NCBI RefSeq assembly: GCF_048066115.1
Contig: NZ_JBLTYX010000021.1
Span: forward strand, 48,081-112,080
DNA: 64,000 nt
From: Niveispirillum sp048066115
GTDB lineage: Bacteria > Pseudomonadota > Alphaproteobacteria > Azospirillales > Azospirillaceae
Direction: 5' to 3'
Shown here: positions 17,295 to 26,135 of the stretch, piece by piece
Numbering within the stretch: the first letter of the stretch is position 1
Layout of the letters: every line of letters starts with the position of its first letter
Notes under the pieces: model-generated
Told to the model about the DNA's origin: nothing
Database searches by the model: none
The model's input: only the letters and a program-made list of their open reading frames with translations
Made by a program: the position numbers and the translations under genes

Positions 17295-19685
17295 ATGTCG
17301 TCCGCGATCCTGTCTTTGCCCGTGAAGGGCATGCGTTGCGCCTCCTGCGCGGGGCGGGTTGAAAAGGCTGTGGGGAAATTGCCTGGCGTGGCCTCGGTAA
17401 CCGTCAATCTGCCGGCGGAGCGGGTGTTGGTGACACCGGCGGCCGATGTCGATGCCAAGATGCCGGCCGCTGTGGTGGCGGCCATTGCCGAGGCCGGATT
17501 CACGCCACAGGTGGAACCCAAGCGCCTGAGGTTGACCGGCCTGCGCTGTGCGGGCTGTGTCGGCAAGGTGGAAAAGGCCCTGCGCGCCGTACCGGGCGTG
17601 ATCGAGGTGAAGATTTCCCAGGCCACCGCGACGGCCCTGATCGATGCCGCCGATGTCAGCGACGCCGACCTGGCCGCCGCCGTCACGGCCGCCGGTTATG
17701 GTGTGGCTCCGGAAGAGCAGGTGCTGACCGCCGAGGCGCATGATCATGGCCATGATCACGCCGCGATGAAGGCTCCGACGGACGCCATGCCGGGGGAGGG
17801 GGCGCGGGCGGCGCTGGCCATCACCCTGTCGCTGCCCCTGCTGTTGCCCATGCTGGGTGGACCGGCGTTGCCGGCCTGGGCGCAGTTCCTGTTGGGCAGC
17901 CTCGTACAGTTCGGCCTGGGCTGGCCCTTCTATGCCGGTGCCTGGAACGCCTTGAAGCACAAGGCGGCCAGCATGGATGTGCTGGTGGTGCTGGGGACCC
18001 TGGCCGCCTGGGGTCTGTCGGGCTGGATGTGGGCGGATGCCCATCCCGGCCATGACCCGCATCTTTATTATGAGGCGGCATCGGTGATCATCGCCATGCT
18101 GCTGCTGGGCCGCTGGCTGGAGGCACGGGCCAAGCGCAAGACGGGTGCCGCGATCGAGGCGCTGATGGCGCTGCGCCCGCGGGTGGCGCGTGTGCGCCGT
18201 GACGGGGCGGAGGTCACCCTGCCCATCGCGCAGTTGAAGCGTGGCGACGTGGCGTTGGTGCGGCCGGGGGAGCAAGTGCCGGTGGATGGCACCATCCTGG
18301 AAGGCGCCACCCATCTGGATGAAAGCATGCTGACGGGCGAGAGCCTGCCAGTGTCCAAGGCGGTGGGTGCGCGCGTCACCGGCGGGGCGATGAACCTGGA
18401 CGGGTTCATTGCCGTGACGGCCGGCGCGCTGGGCGCCGACAGCACGCTTTCCCGCATCATCCGCATGGTGGAGGAGGCGGGGGCCGCCAAGGCACCCGTG
18501 CAGCGGCTGGTGGACAAGGTGTCGGCGGTGTTCGTGCCGGTCATCCTGGTCCTGGCGCTGCTGACCCTGGCCGGCTGGCTGCTGGCGGGGGCGGGGTTGG
18601 AGGTGGCGTTGATCAATGCCGTCTCCGTCCTGGTCATCGCCTGCCCCTGCGCCCTGGGGCTGGCTACACCGACAGCACTGATGGTGGGGACGGGTGTCGC
18701 CGCCCGTGCCGGCATCCTGATCCGCGATGCCGAGGCACTGGAGCGGGCGCGCGATATCGGCGTGGTCGCCTTCGACAAGACCGGTACCCTGACCGACGGC
18801 AAGCCGGCCATCGCCGCCGTGCAAGCGGCATCGGGCAATGACCGCGATACGATCCTGCGGCTGGCTGCCGCGCTGCAGGCCGGCAGCAGTCACCCGCTGG
18901 CCGCCGCCGTGCTGGACGCCATGCCGGGCGTGCCCGCCGCATCCGCCATCCGTGCCCTGCCGGGGATGGGGGTGGCGGGCGAGATGGACGGCCGTGCCCT
19001 GCTGCTGGGCAATGCCAGGCTGATGGCCGATCGCGGGGTCGATGTCACCATGCTGGATACCGTGGCCCGTGGCCTGACGGCGCAGGGGCGGACCCTGTCC
19101 TATCTGGCGGCCGATGGGGTGGCGCTGGGCCTGATCGCTTTCGGCGACCGGGTGAAGGATACGGCTGCTGCCGCCATCGCCCGGCTGCGCAGGCTGGGCG
19201 TGCGGACCATAATGCTGACGGGCGACAATGCCGGAGCGGCGGCGTCCACGGCGGCCGTGTTGGGCGTGGATGAGGTGCTGGCCGAACTGCTGCCCCAGGA
19301 CAAGGGCGACGCGCTGGCCAGGCTGAAATCCGGCGGGCGGATGGTGGCCATGGTCGGTGACGGCATCAACGATGCCCCGGCCCTGGCCGCCGCCGATATC
19401 GGCATCGCCATGGGGACGGGGACTGACGTGGCCATGCGTGCGGCCGGGGTGACCCTGATGCGGGGCGACCCGTCGCTGGTGGCCGATGCCATTGCCGTAT
19501 CACGGCGCACCGTGGCCAAGATCCGGCAGAACCTGTTCTGGGCGTTCATCTACAATATCGTGGGCGTGCCGCTGGCCATGGCTGGGCTGCTGAACCCGAT
19601 GCTGGCGGGAGCGGCCATGGCGGCATCCAGCGTCTGCGTCGTGGCCAATGCCCTGCTGCTGCGCGGCTGGCGGGCCGGCGGTTAA
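17295..19685 (+). CDS. copA: Copper-exporting P1B-type ATPase
   Basis: This inner-membrane heavy-metal ATPase pumps Cu(I) out of the cytoplasm. It has 796 residues. Two heavy-metal-associated domains carry MRCASC (about 13-18) and LRCAGC (about 82-87), followed by a His-rich patch HDHGHDH. It has eight membrane helices with the transport motif CPC (about 450), the actuator TGES, phosphorylation DKTGT (about 494), the SSHPL motif and GDGINDAP. ATG 17295 has GGAAGGGG six bases upstream and a CueR-type promoter, which supports copper or silver rather than zinc. It overlaps the convergent carrier gene by 4 bp, leaving no room for a terminator. Confidence 0.95.
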   Translation: MSSAILSLPVKGMRCASCAGRVEKAVGKLPGVASVTVNLPAERVLVTPAADVDAKMPAAVVAAIAEAGFTPQVEPKRLRLTGLRCAGCVGKVEKALRAVPGVIEVKISQATATALIDAADVSDADLAAAVTAAGYGVAPEEQVLTAEAHDHGHDHAAMKAPTDAMPGEGARAALAITLSLPLLLPMLGGPALPAWAQFLLGSLVQFGLGWPFYAGAWNALKHKAASMDVLVVLGTLAAWGLSGWMWADAHPGHDPHLYYEAASVIIAMLLLGRWLEARAKRKTGAAIEALMALRPRVARVRRDGAEVTLPIAQLKRGDVALVRPGEQVPVDGTILEGATHLDESMLTGESLPVSKAVGARVTGGAMNLDGFIAVTAGALGADSTLSRIIRMVEEAGAAKAPVQRLVDKVSAVFVPVILVLALLTLAGWLLAGAGLEVALINAVSVLVIACPCALGLATPTALMVGTGVAARAGILIRDAEALERARDIGVVAFDKTGTLTDGKPAIAAVQAASGNDRDTILRLAAALQAGSSHPLAAAVLDAMPGVPAASAIRALPGMGVAGEMDGRALLLGNARLMADRGVDVTMLDTVARGLTAQGRTLSYLAADGVALGLIAFGDRVKDTAAAAIARLRRLGVRTIMLTGDNAGAAASTAAVLGVDEVLAELLPQDKGDALARLKSGGRMVAMVGDGINDAPALAAADIGIAMGTGTDVAMRAAGVTLMRGDPSLVADAIAVSRRTVAKIRQNLFWAFIYNIVGVPLAMAGLLNPMLAGAAMAASSVCVVANALLLRGWRAGG

Positions 19686-20947
19686 GCCACCGCCCGCCCG
19701 CGCAAGGCGAAGCCGGTGATGACGCCCACGATGCTGAAGATCAGCACATAGAAGGCCGGGGCCAGCGGGCTGACCTGCAGCATCATGGTCACGGCGATGG
19801 GCGTCAGGCCACCGAACACGGCATAGGCGAGGTTGTAGGAAGCGGACAGACCGCTGAACCGTACGGAAGCCGGGAAGACATGCACCATGGCATGCGGCAC
19901 GGCGCCGATGGTGCCCACCGACAGGCCGACCAGGGCCGACAGCGGCAGCAGCCAGGACGGGTCCACCCGCAGCACCAGGAACATGGTGAAGGCGGAAATG
20001 GCCAGCATCGGGCTGAAGAACATGAAGAACTTCGCCCCGCCGATCCGATCGATGATCAGCCCGGCCAGGATGCAGCCGATGGACAGGAAGATGGTGGAGA
20101 CGCTGTTGGCGCTGAGTGCGGTGGCGGCGTCGAAGCCGTAGGCCTTCTGCAGGATCGCCGGCGTCATCAGGATCAGTACGATGATGCCCGACGACAGCAG
20201 GCCGGTCAGCGCCATGGACACGGCCACGCCACGCAGATGATCGCGCGCCACCACGCGTAGCGGCAGTTCCGCCGTCAGGGTCTTGCGTTCCTGCATGGCC
20301 TTGAACACCGGCGTCTCCGCCAGCCAGCGGCGCAGATAGACGGAGATGAAGCCGAACACGCCGCCCAGCAGGAAGGGCAGGCGCCAGGCATGGTCCAGGA
20401 TCACATCCTGGGTGAACAAGGTGTTCAGGCCGGTGGCAGCCAGCGAGCCCAGCAGGATGCCGACCGTCAGCCCGCAGGTTACGGTACCGCAGGCCAGCCC
20501 GATGCGGTTGGGTGGCACATGTTCGGCCACGAACACCCAGGCGCCCGGCACCTCACCGCCGATGGCGGCCCCCTGGATGACGCGCAGGCCCAGCAGCGCC
20601 ACCGGCGCGATGATCCCGACCTGGGCGTAGGTGGGCAGCAGGCCCATGCCCAGGGTGGAGATGGCCATCATCAGGATGGACAGCGTGAACATGCGCTTGC
20701 GGCCCAGCCGGTCACCGAAATGTGCCATGACGATGCCACCCAGGGGACGGGCCAGATAACCGGCGGCGAAGATGCCGAAAGTCTGCAATTGCTTCATCCA
20801 GTCCGGCAGCTCCGGCGGGAAGAACAGCTGCCCGATGGTGGCGGCGAAATAGACGAAGATGATGAAATCGTAGAATTCCAGCGCCCCGCCCAGAGCGGCC
20901 AGGGCCAGGGTGCGCACGTCCCGGCGGGACATGGATTGCTGCGTCAA
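19682..20947 (-). CDS. MFS transporter, metabolite:H+ symporter (ProP/ShiA-like)
   Basis: This inner-membrane symporter of the MHS branch has 421 residues and 12 helices. The N-terminal GGALEFYDFIIFVYFA, the loop HFGDRLGRKRMF and RLPFLLGGVFG after helix 6 are typical of this branch, which imports organic acids or osmolytes such as citrate, shikimate, ketoglutarate and proline/betaine. No adjacent enzyme points to the substrate. It converges on copA with a 4-bp overlap. Upstream, 83 bp separate it from the co-oriented LysR gene. Confidence 0.88.
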   Translation of the reverse strand: MTQQSMSRRDVRTLALAALGGALEFYDFIIFVYFAATIGQLFFPPELPDWMKQLQTFGIFAAGYLARPLGGIVMAHFGDRLGRKRMFTLSILMMAISTLGMGLLPTYAQVGIIAPVALLGLRVIQGAAIGGEVPGAWVFVAEHVPPNRIGLACGTVTCGLTVGILLGSLAATGLNTLFTQDVILDHAWRLPFLLGGVFGFISVYLRRWLAETPVFKAMQERKTLTAELPLRVVARDHLRGVAVSMALTGLLSSGIIVLILMTPAILQKAYGFDAATALSANSVSTIFLSIGCILAGLIIDRIGGAKFFMFFSPMLAISAFTMFLVLRVDPSWLLPLSALVGLSVGTIGAVPHAMVHVFPASVRFSGLSASYNLAYAVFGGLTPIAVTMMLQVSPLAPAFYVLIFSIVGVITGFALRGRAVA

Positions 20948-21030
20948 TCTCGCTTCCTCCGAAATCCCTCAGGCGCGCGGGCGCATTAAGGAACTGTTTT
21001 GCAAGCTAATCGGCTGCGGCGGGCCTGCTG

Positions 21031-21939
21031 TCAAGCCGGGCTTCGCCTGCCATTGTCGGCCTGCACGAAATCCACGAAGGCGCGGAGGGCGGCCGGCATC
21101 TGGCGGCGCGAGGGGTAGTAGAGATAGACGCCGCTGTAATAGGGGCACCAATCCTCCAGCACCCGCACCAGCCGCCCGTCGGCGACATGGTCCTTCACCT
21201 GTTCCTCGAACGCGAAGCCGATGCCGGCCCCGGCCAGGGCCGCATCGACGATCAGGTCGGTATCGTCCAGGGTCAGCGGCCCCTCCACCGCCACCGACAG
21301 CTCGATCCCGCCGCGTTCGAACTCCCAGGCATAAAGCCGGCCGCTGCCGAAGCGCAGGTTGATGCAGGGCAGGTTCCGCAGCTGTTCGGGCGTCACCGGC
21401 CGGGGATGATTGTCGAAGAAGCCGGGGGACGCCACGATGGCCGTACGCTGGCGTGGACCCAATGGGACGGCGATCATGTCCTTGGCGATGGTCTCCCCGA
21501 ACCGCACGCCGGCATCGAAACCTTCCGACACGGTATCGACCAGGGCGTTGTCCACCACGATCTCCACCTGCACGCCGGGATATCGGCCCAGAAAACGGGT
21601 GACGACCGGCAGCAGATGCAGCCGGGCCGAGACGCGGGGCGCGTTGATCCGCAACCGTCCGGACACGACACCCCGCAGGCTATTAAGGTCATCCAGCGCG
21701 TCGTCGATATCGCGGAAGGCGGGGCCGACACGGGCGAACAGCCGCTCCCCGGCTTCGGTCAGGGCCACCGACCGGGTCGTGCGGTTGACCAGACGCAGGT
21801 CCAGCCTTTCCTCCAGCTGCCGCAGGGCATGGCTCAGCGCCGAGGGCGTGCAGCCCATTTCATCCGCCGCGCGGCGGAAGCTGCGGTGGCGGGCGATGGC
21901 CAGGAAGGATGAAAGATCGGCGGCGGTTACGTTTGCCAT
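21031..21939 (-). CDS. LysR family transcriptional regulator
   Basis: This 302-residue DNA-binding regulator has an N-terminal winged HTH (FLAIARHRSFRRAADEMGCTPSALSHALRQLEERL) and a two-lobed effector-binding domain. The NRTTRSVALTEAGERL segment is typical of the LysR subgroup that often controls a divergent oxidoreductase. The neighbour across a 125-bp intergenic region is exactly such an SDR gene, so it is the likely target. The effector is unknown. Confidence 0.92.
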   Translation of the reverse strand: MANVTAADLSSFLAIARHRSFRRAADEMGCTPSALSHALRQLEERLDLRLVNRTTRSVALTEAGERLFARVGPAFRDIDDALDDLNSLRGVVSGRLRINAPRVSARLHLLPVVTRFLGRYPGVQVEIVVDNALVDTVSEGFDAGVRFGETIAKDMIAVPLGPRQRTAIVASPGFFDNHPRPVTPEQLRNLPCINLRFGSGRLYAWEFERGGIELSVAVEGPLTLDDTDLIVDAALAGAGIGFAFEEQVKDHVADGRLVRVLEDWCPYYSGVYLYYPSRRQMPAALRAFVDFVQADNGRRSPA

Positions 21940-22064
21940 TGATGAAAAATACTCACCAGCTTGCGGAATATCCAGTCGATTATCTCAACAGCCGCACGGG
22001 CGTAAACATCTCTCCAGGCGCCGGATCGACCGGCCCGATGCAAGATCGAAGATGGAGAAATCCC

Positions 22065-22901
22065 ATGCGTACCTGGTTCATCACTGGCGCTTCCCGCGGT
22101 TTTGGCGCCCTCATCGCCGAGAAGGCCCTGGCCAAGGGCGACAATGTCGTGGCCACCGCCCGCAAGCCCGAAGCCGTCACCGAACGGCTGGGCACCCATC
22201 CCAACCTGCTGGCCGTGGCCCTGGACGTGACGCAGGAGGCCCAGGCCCATGAAGCGGCCAAGGCGGCGGTGGAACGGTTCGGGCGCATCGACGTGCTGGT
22301 CAACAATGCCGGCTACGGCCTGCTGGGGGCGGTGGAGGAGGCGACGGCGGCTGAGATCGAGGCGCTGTACCGCACCAATGTCTTCGGCCTGCTGGCCGTG
22401 ACCCGCGCCGTGCTGCCCCATATGCGCCGCCAGCGGTCGGGCCATATCCTGAACTTCTCGTCCGTCGGCGGGTATCGCAGCGGGGCGGGGTTCGGGGTCT
22501 ATTGCTCCACCAAGTTCGCGGTGGAGGGGCTGACGGAGGCGCTGGCCGCCGAACTGGCACCGCTGGGCATCCATGCCACGGCGATCGAGCCCGGCTATTT
22601 CCGCACCGACTTTCTGGACGCCACCTCTCTGACCGTCAGCCCCGTGCGCATCGCCGATTATGACGAGACCTCCGGCGCCGTCCGCGACTTCGCGGCCCAG
22701 GTCAGCCACAAGCAGCCGGGCGATCCGAACAAGCTGGCCCAGGTGGTGATCGGCTTTGTCGAGGCCCCGAACCCGCCGGTCCGCCTGCCGCTGGGCAGCG
22801 ATACGGTGGCGGCCATCCTGGCCAAGCATGAAAGCGACGCGGCCCTGGTGGCCGAATGGCGGGACCTGTCGGTTTCCACCGATTTCGCGACGGCTGTGTG
22901 A
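22065..22901 (+). CDS. SDR family oxidoreductase
   Basis: This 278-residue short-chain dehydrogenase has TGASRGFG at the cofactor site, NNAGYG, the catalytic Ser in NFSSVGGYR, and YCSTK as Tyr-x3-Lys. It belongs to the longer 'extended C-terminal' SDR type often annotated as NADPH-dependent retinol-dehydrogenase-like, with GYFRTDF and a C-terminal substrate lid. ATG 22065 has GGAG eight bases upstream. The open frame reaches back into the LysR gene but is non-coding there. It is divergent from the LysR gene and probably under its control. Confidence 0.88.
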   Translation: MRTWFITGASRGFGALIAEKALAKGDNVVATARKPEAVTERLGTHPNLLAVALDVTQEAQAHEAAKAAVERFGRIDVLVNNAGYGLLGAVEEATAAEIEALYRTNVFGLLAVTRAVLPHMRRQRSGHILNFSSVGGYRSGAGFGVYCSTKFAVEGLTEALAAELAPLGIHATAIEPGYFRTDFLDATSLTVSPVRIADYDETSGAVRDFAAQVSHKQPGDPNKLAQVVIGFVEAPNPPVRLPLGSDTVAAILAKHESDAALVAEWRDLSVSTDFATAV

Positions 22902-22982
22902 AGGGGGACGGGTGGGCATTGACAGCAGTGGCTGCCAATGCCCACCTATGTCCGGTTTCGAGGCTTTCATGAAGTGTGCGCC

Positions 22983-23936
22983 ATGCGCAGTATCGGTTTC
23001 CTGGTCTTTGACGGGTTCCAGGTGATGGGCATGGCGGCCCTGTCGGTGTTCGAGGTGGCCAATGTCATCGCCGGCAAGCCGCTTTACGACATCCATATCC
23101 TGTCGAAAGCCGGCGGCCCCGTGCGCAATTCGCTGGGCTTCAGCATCGATACGGCCCCGATGGGCGATGTTTTCCACGACACGACCATCACCACCGGATC
23201 GCTGACCGTGAAGCCGGCGCCGCCGGCCCTGCTGGATTATCTGCGGGGCGCGGTGACGGGATCGCGGCGGGTGGCGGGCATCTGCACGGGCGCCTTCGTG
23301 CTGGCGGAGGCGGGGCTGCTGGAGGGTAAACGCGCCACCACCCATTGGGGCCATGCCCGCAGCCTGGCCCAGCGCTATCCCGGCGTGCGGATGGAGGAGG
23401 ACCGGATCTTCGTGCAGGACGGCAATATCTGGACCTCGGCCGGGATGAGTGCCGGCATCGATCTGGCCCTGGCGCTGGTGGAGGAGGATCTGGGCCGTGA
23501 CCTGGCAAGGTCGGTGGCCCGCGCCATGGTGGTCTATCTGCGCCGGCCGGGCGGGCAATCGCAATTCTCCACCCTGCTGGAGCTGGAGCCCAAGTCCGAC
23601 CGTGTGCGCAAGGCCCTGACCTATGCCAGGGAGAACCTGCGCAACGAATTGTCGGTGGAGGAGCTGGCCGATGCCGCCCGCCTGTCCCCCCGCCAGTTCA
23701 GCCGCGTCTTCCGGCTGGAGACGGGACAGTCGCCGGCCAAGGCGGTGGAACATCTGCGGCTGGAGGCGGCGCGCGCGATGATGGAGGAAGGCAGACACCC
23801 CATGGAGGTGATCGCGCGGGAGACGGGGTTCGCCGATCGCGAGCGCATGCGCCGGGCCTTCCTGCGCACCTATGGTCAGCCGCCGCAGGTTCTGCGCCGC
23901 GCCGCCGACAATGAACGGATCATGGGCACGGCCTGA
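22983..23936 (+). CDS. GlxA family transcriptional regulator (DJ-1/PfpI-AraC fusion)
   Basis: This 317-residue regulator has an N-terminal class-I glutamine-amidotransferase-like (DJ-1/PfpI) domain and a C-terminal AraC HTH pair (about 215-310; VEELADAARLSPRQFSRVFRLETGQSPAKAVE). The nucleophile-elbow region reads GICTGAFVLAEAG, so the Cys is retained, although regulators of this type are generally sensors rather than enzymes. ATG 22983 (MRSIGFLVFDGF) fits the family start. ATG 22938 would add 15 residues without a convincing ribosome site. The target is unknown. It lies just after the SDR gene in the same direction. Confidence 0.85.
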   Translation: MRSIGFLVFDGFQVMGMAALSVFEVANVIAGKPLYDIHILSKAGGPVRNSLGFSIDTAPMGDVFHDTTITTGSLTVKPAPPALLDYLRGAVTGSRRVAGICTGAFVLAEAGLLEGKRATTHWGHARSLAQRYPGVRMEEDRIFVQDGNIWTSAGMSAGIDLALALVEEDLGRDLARSVARAMVVYLRRPGGQSQFSTLLELEPKSDRVRKALTYARENLRNELSVEELADAARLSPRQFSRVFRLETGQSPAKAVEHLRLEAARAMMEEGRHPMEVIARETGFADRERMRRAFLRTYGQPPQVLRRAADNERIMGTA

Positions 23937-24019
23937 GGCGGCCCCTTCCGCATTCCGCCGATTGGCGCCCCGGATGGGGCCACCCTTCGCTATCATCACC
24001 GCCAAAACGGGAGGCAGGA

Positions 24020-25078
24020 ATGATGAAGGCGGTATGGCTGGGCCTGACGGCCCTGGCATTGACGGGTGGGGTGGGGGCGCAGGAGCCGGGCTTGTCCCTG
24101 GTCCAGCCGCCGGCGCTGGATCGCAGCGGCGACGGCACCGTCTGGCGGTATGAGCTGCTGGTCCGCCAGACGCTGATCACCCTGACGGGGCTGGTGGTCA
24201 GCGACGGGCAGGGGCGGGTTCTGGCCACGCTGGACAAGGACCAGCTGGTCAAGGCAGTGACCGCACGGGCCGACGGGACGCCGGTCATCTATCTGGATAT
24301 TCCCGCTGGCGATACTGCCAACCTGCGCCATGAAGTGCGGGCCCTGGGGCCGGATGGCAAGGAACTGCGGCTGGCCGATGGCGGGGTGAACCTTTCCAAG
24401 GACCAGCCGATCATGATCGGGCCGCCGCTGGCGGGTGGGCCGTGGGTGGCCATCCATAGCGCGGAATGGCCGCGCGGGCATCGGCGGGTCTTCTATGAGG
24501 AGGGCGGGCGGCAGCGGATACCCGGCCGCTTCGCCATCGATTTCGTCAAGGTGGGCGAGGATGGGGCCATCACCAGGGGTGATCCCGACAGGCCGGGGGA
24601 CGCCTTGGGATATGGCGACGATGTCCTGGCCGTGGCCGATGCCAGGGTGGTGGCCATGCGCGACGGGATGGCGGAAATGGCCAGCATCGATGCCAATGGC
24701 AAGCATTCCAAGGCGGATGCCGCCGGCAACCATGTGGTCCTGGAAATCGCCCCTGGCCGCTTCGCCTTCTATGAGCATCTGAAGCCGGGCAGCGTCAGGG
24801 TCAAGGTCGGCGACAAGGTCAGGCGCGGGCAGGTGATCGGGCAGTTGGGCTTTACCGGTGACAGCACGGGGCCGCACCTGCATTTCCATATCGCCGACGC
24901 CCAGACCCCGCTGGGCGGGGAAGGGCAGCCCTTCACCATCGACAGCTTCCGCCTTGTCGGTGGATATGGCGACCTTTCGCGGCTGGGCAAGGGCCGCTGG
25001 GCCGATACGCCACCGGTCGAGCGGAACGGGGAAAGGCCGGGGGCCAACAGCGTTCTCTACTTCGCCGTGGCCCCCTGA
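24020..25078 (+). CDS. M23 family (LytM-type) metallopeptidase, secreted
   Basis: This exported 352-residue protein has signal peptide AVWLGLTALALTGGVGAQ. A beta-rich N-terminal region (about 25-150) precedes a C-terminal LytM/M23 domain. The HxH motif is present as HLHFH, and GDKVRRGQVIG with GNHVVLE are typical. The usual His of H-x3-D is Arg here (RFAID), as in a subgroup of M23-like proteins. A preceding RGHRRVF His may compensate. It may be a peptidoglycan endopeptidase or a non-catalytic M23-like protein. GGGAGG precedes the ATG pair at 24020/24023. Confidence 0.85.
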   Translation: MMKAVWLGLTALALTGGVGAQEPGLSLVQPPALDRSGDGTVWRYELLVRQTLITLTGLVVSDGQGRVLATLDKDQLVKAVTARADGTPVIYLDIPAGDTANLRHEVRALGPDGKELRLADGGVNLSKDQPIMIGPPLAGGPWVAIHSAEWPRGHRRVFYEEGGRQRIPGRFAIDFVKVGEDGAITRGDPDRPGDALGYGDDVLAVADARVVAMRDGMAEMASIDANGKHSKADAAGNHVVLEIAPGRFAFYEHLKPGSVRVKVGDKVRRGQVIGQLGFTGDSTGPHLHFHIADAQTPLGGEGQPFTIDSFRLVGGYGDLSRLGKGRWADTPPVERNGERPGANSVLYFAVAP

Positions 25079-25079
25079 T

Positions 25080-25116
25080 TTGGAGCGTATTTCCGGGCAC
25101 CTGAAATACGCTCCAA
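25080..25116 (+). terminator. Hairpin terminator after the M23 peptidase
   Basis: A perfect 14-bp stem (TTGGAGCGTATTTC with GAAATACGCTCCAA) and 9-nt loop lies 1 bp after the stop codon. It is followed by CTTTTC, a short T run. It is unusually long and A/T-containing for this genome. Confidence 0.7.
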
Positions 25117-25133
25117 CTTTTCAGCTCCTCAAG

Positions 25134-25206
25134 CGCCGGCGCCGCATCCGCGGCTTGGCTTCACGCCGCATGGGCGGCGTGGCGGCAGTCGCCGCCGAAG
25201 CGATTT
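25134..25206. repeat. Family C palindromic repeat, copy 1
   Basis: This GC-rich intergenic element has internal dyads (ACGCCGC-ATG-GGCGGCGT and GGCGGCAGTCGCCGCC). Its ends AAGCGCCGGCGCCGC and GCCGCCGAAGCGAT recur at 31958-32031 with a different inner hairpin. It looks like a REP-type element. Confidence 0.6.
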
Positions 25207-25243
25207 TCCCTTGACTGGAAAACAGCTTTCATCGGTCTCCGAA

Positions 25244-26041
25244 TTAAACCCCGTACCGTGCCGCCGGCTTGGAGTGGGAGGCGTTGGGGGCGATCTTGAA
25301 GCGGGCGGCTTCGAAAGCCTGCCAATCGGCGGGGTCGGGCAGGGAGGGGATGGTCACCAGCTCCCCCTTGTCCAGACCGGACAGGGCGGCATCGACCAGA
25401 TCGCCGACTTCCATCACCATGTCCGGCGGCAGGATGGCGGGATCGATGCCGGCCCGTTCGAAAATCTCGGTACGGGTATAGCCGGGCAGGACGGCCTGGA
25501 ACGTCACGCCCTTGCCGGCCAGTTCGGCGGCCAGGCTCTGGGTCAGGGCCAGGGTGAAGGCCTTGGTGGCGACATAGGGGCCGTTGAACTTTTCCGGCAG
25601 CAGGGCCACGGCCGAGGCGATGTTGACGATGGTGCCGGAAGCCTTGGCGGCGAAGGCCTGGGCGGCGGTCAGGGTCAGGTGCTGAAGGGCGGCGACGTTC
25701 AGGGCCAGCATCGCGTCATAGGCGTCGGGGGCGCTGGCGAGCGCCGGGCCGCTGGGGCCGAGGCCGGCATTGTTGACCAGCAGGTTGATGGCGGGGTCGG
25801 TGGTCAGGCGGGCGGCGACGGCATCGACACCGGTCTTGCTGCCCAGGTCGGCGGGCAGGACATCGACCTTCACCCCATATTCCGCCTGCAGGCGGGCAGC
25901 CAATGCTGCCAGGCGATTGCCATCGCGGGCGACCAGGATCAGATCATGGCCGCGCTTGGCCAGACGGTCGGCATAGGTGGCGCCGATGCCGGCCGAGGCG
26001 CCGGTGACCAGAGCGGTACCCTTGGAATTCTGCGTGCTCAT
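25244..26041 (-). CDS. SDR family NAD(P)-dependent oxidoreductase
   Basis: This 265-residue short-chain dehydrogenase has TGASAGIG at the cofactor site and a basic VARDGNR after strand 2, suggesting NADP. It also has LVNNAGLGPSG, NIASAVALL and YVATK as Tyr-x3-Lys. The PGYTRTEIFERAG region resembles the DltE/YqjQ-like subgroup of general acyl or keto reductases. It lies downstream of an M20 hydrolase on the same strand with a 94-bp gap, so co-transcription is uncertain. Substrate not determined. Confidence 0.88.
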   Translation of the reverse strand: MSTQNSKGTALVTGASAGIGATYADRLAKRGHDLILVARDGNRLAALAARLQAEYGVKVDVLPADLGSKTGVDAVAARLTTDPAINLLVNNAGLGPSGPALASAPDAYDAMLALNVAALQHLTLTAAQAFAAKASGTIVNIASAVALLPEKFNGPYVATKAFTLALTQSLAAELAGKGVTFQAVLPGYTRTEIFERAGIDPAILPPDMVMEVGDLVDAALSGLDKGELVTIPSLPDPADWQAFEAARFKIAPNASHSKPAARYGV

Positions 26042-26135
26042 CTGAAAACTCCCAATTGCCCGTAAGGGGGCGTTGGGAGAAAACTACTCCTGAATGCCCA
26101 TGTCCTGAATGACGTAGAAACGGCAAATCCAGACA

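Noticed and set aside
21927..24059. A 710-codon open frame on the minus strand across the SDR and GlxA-type genes
   Set aside because: It is antisense to two clearly recognisable genes. The sequence is rich in Gly, His, Gln and Arg, typical of the reverse frame of high-GC coding DNA, with no domain visible.
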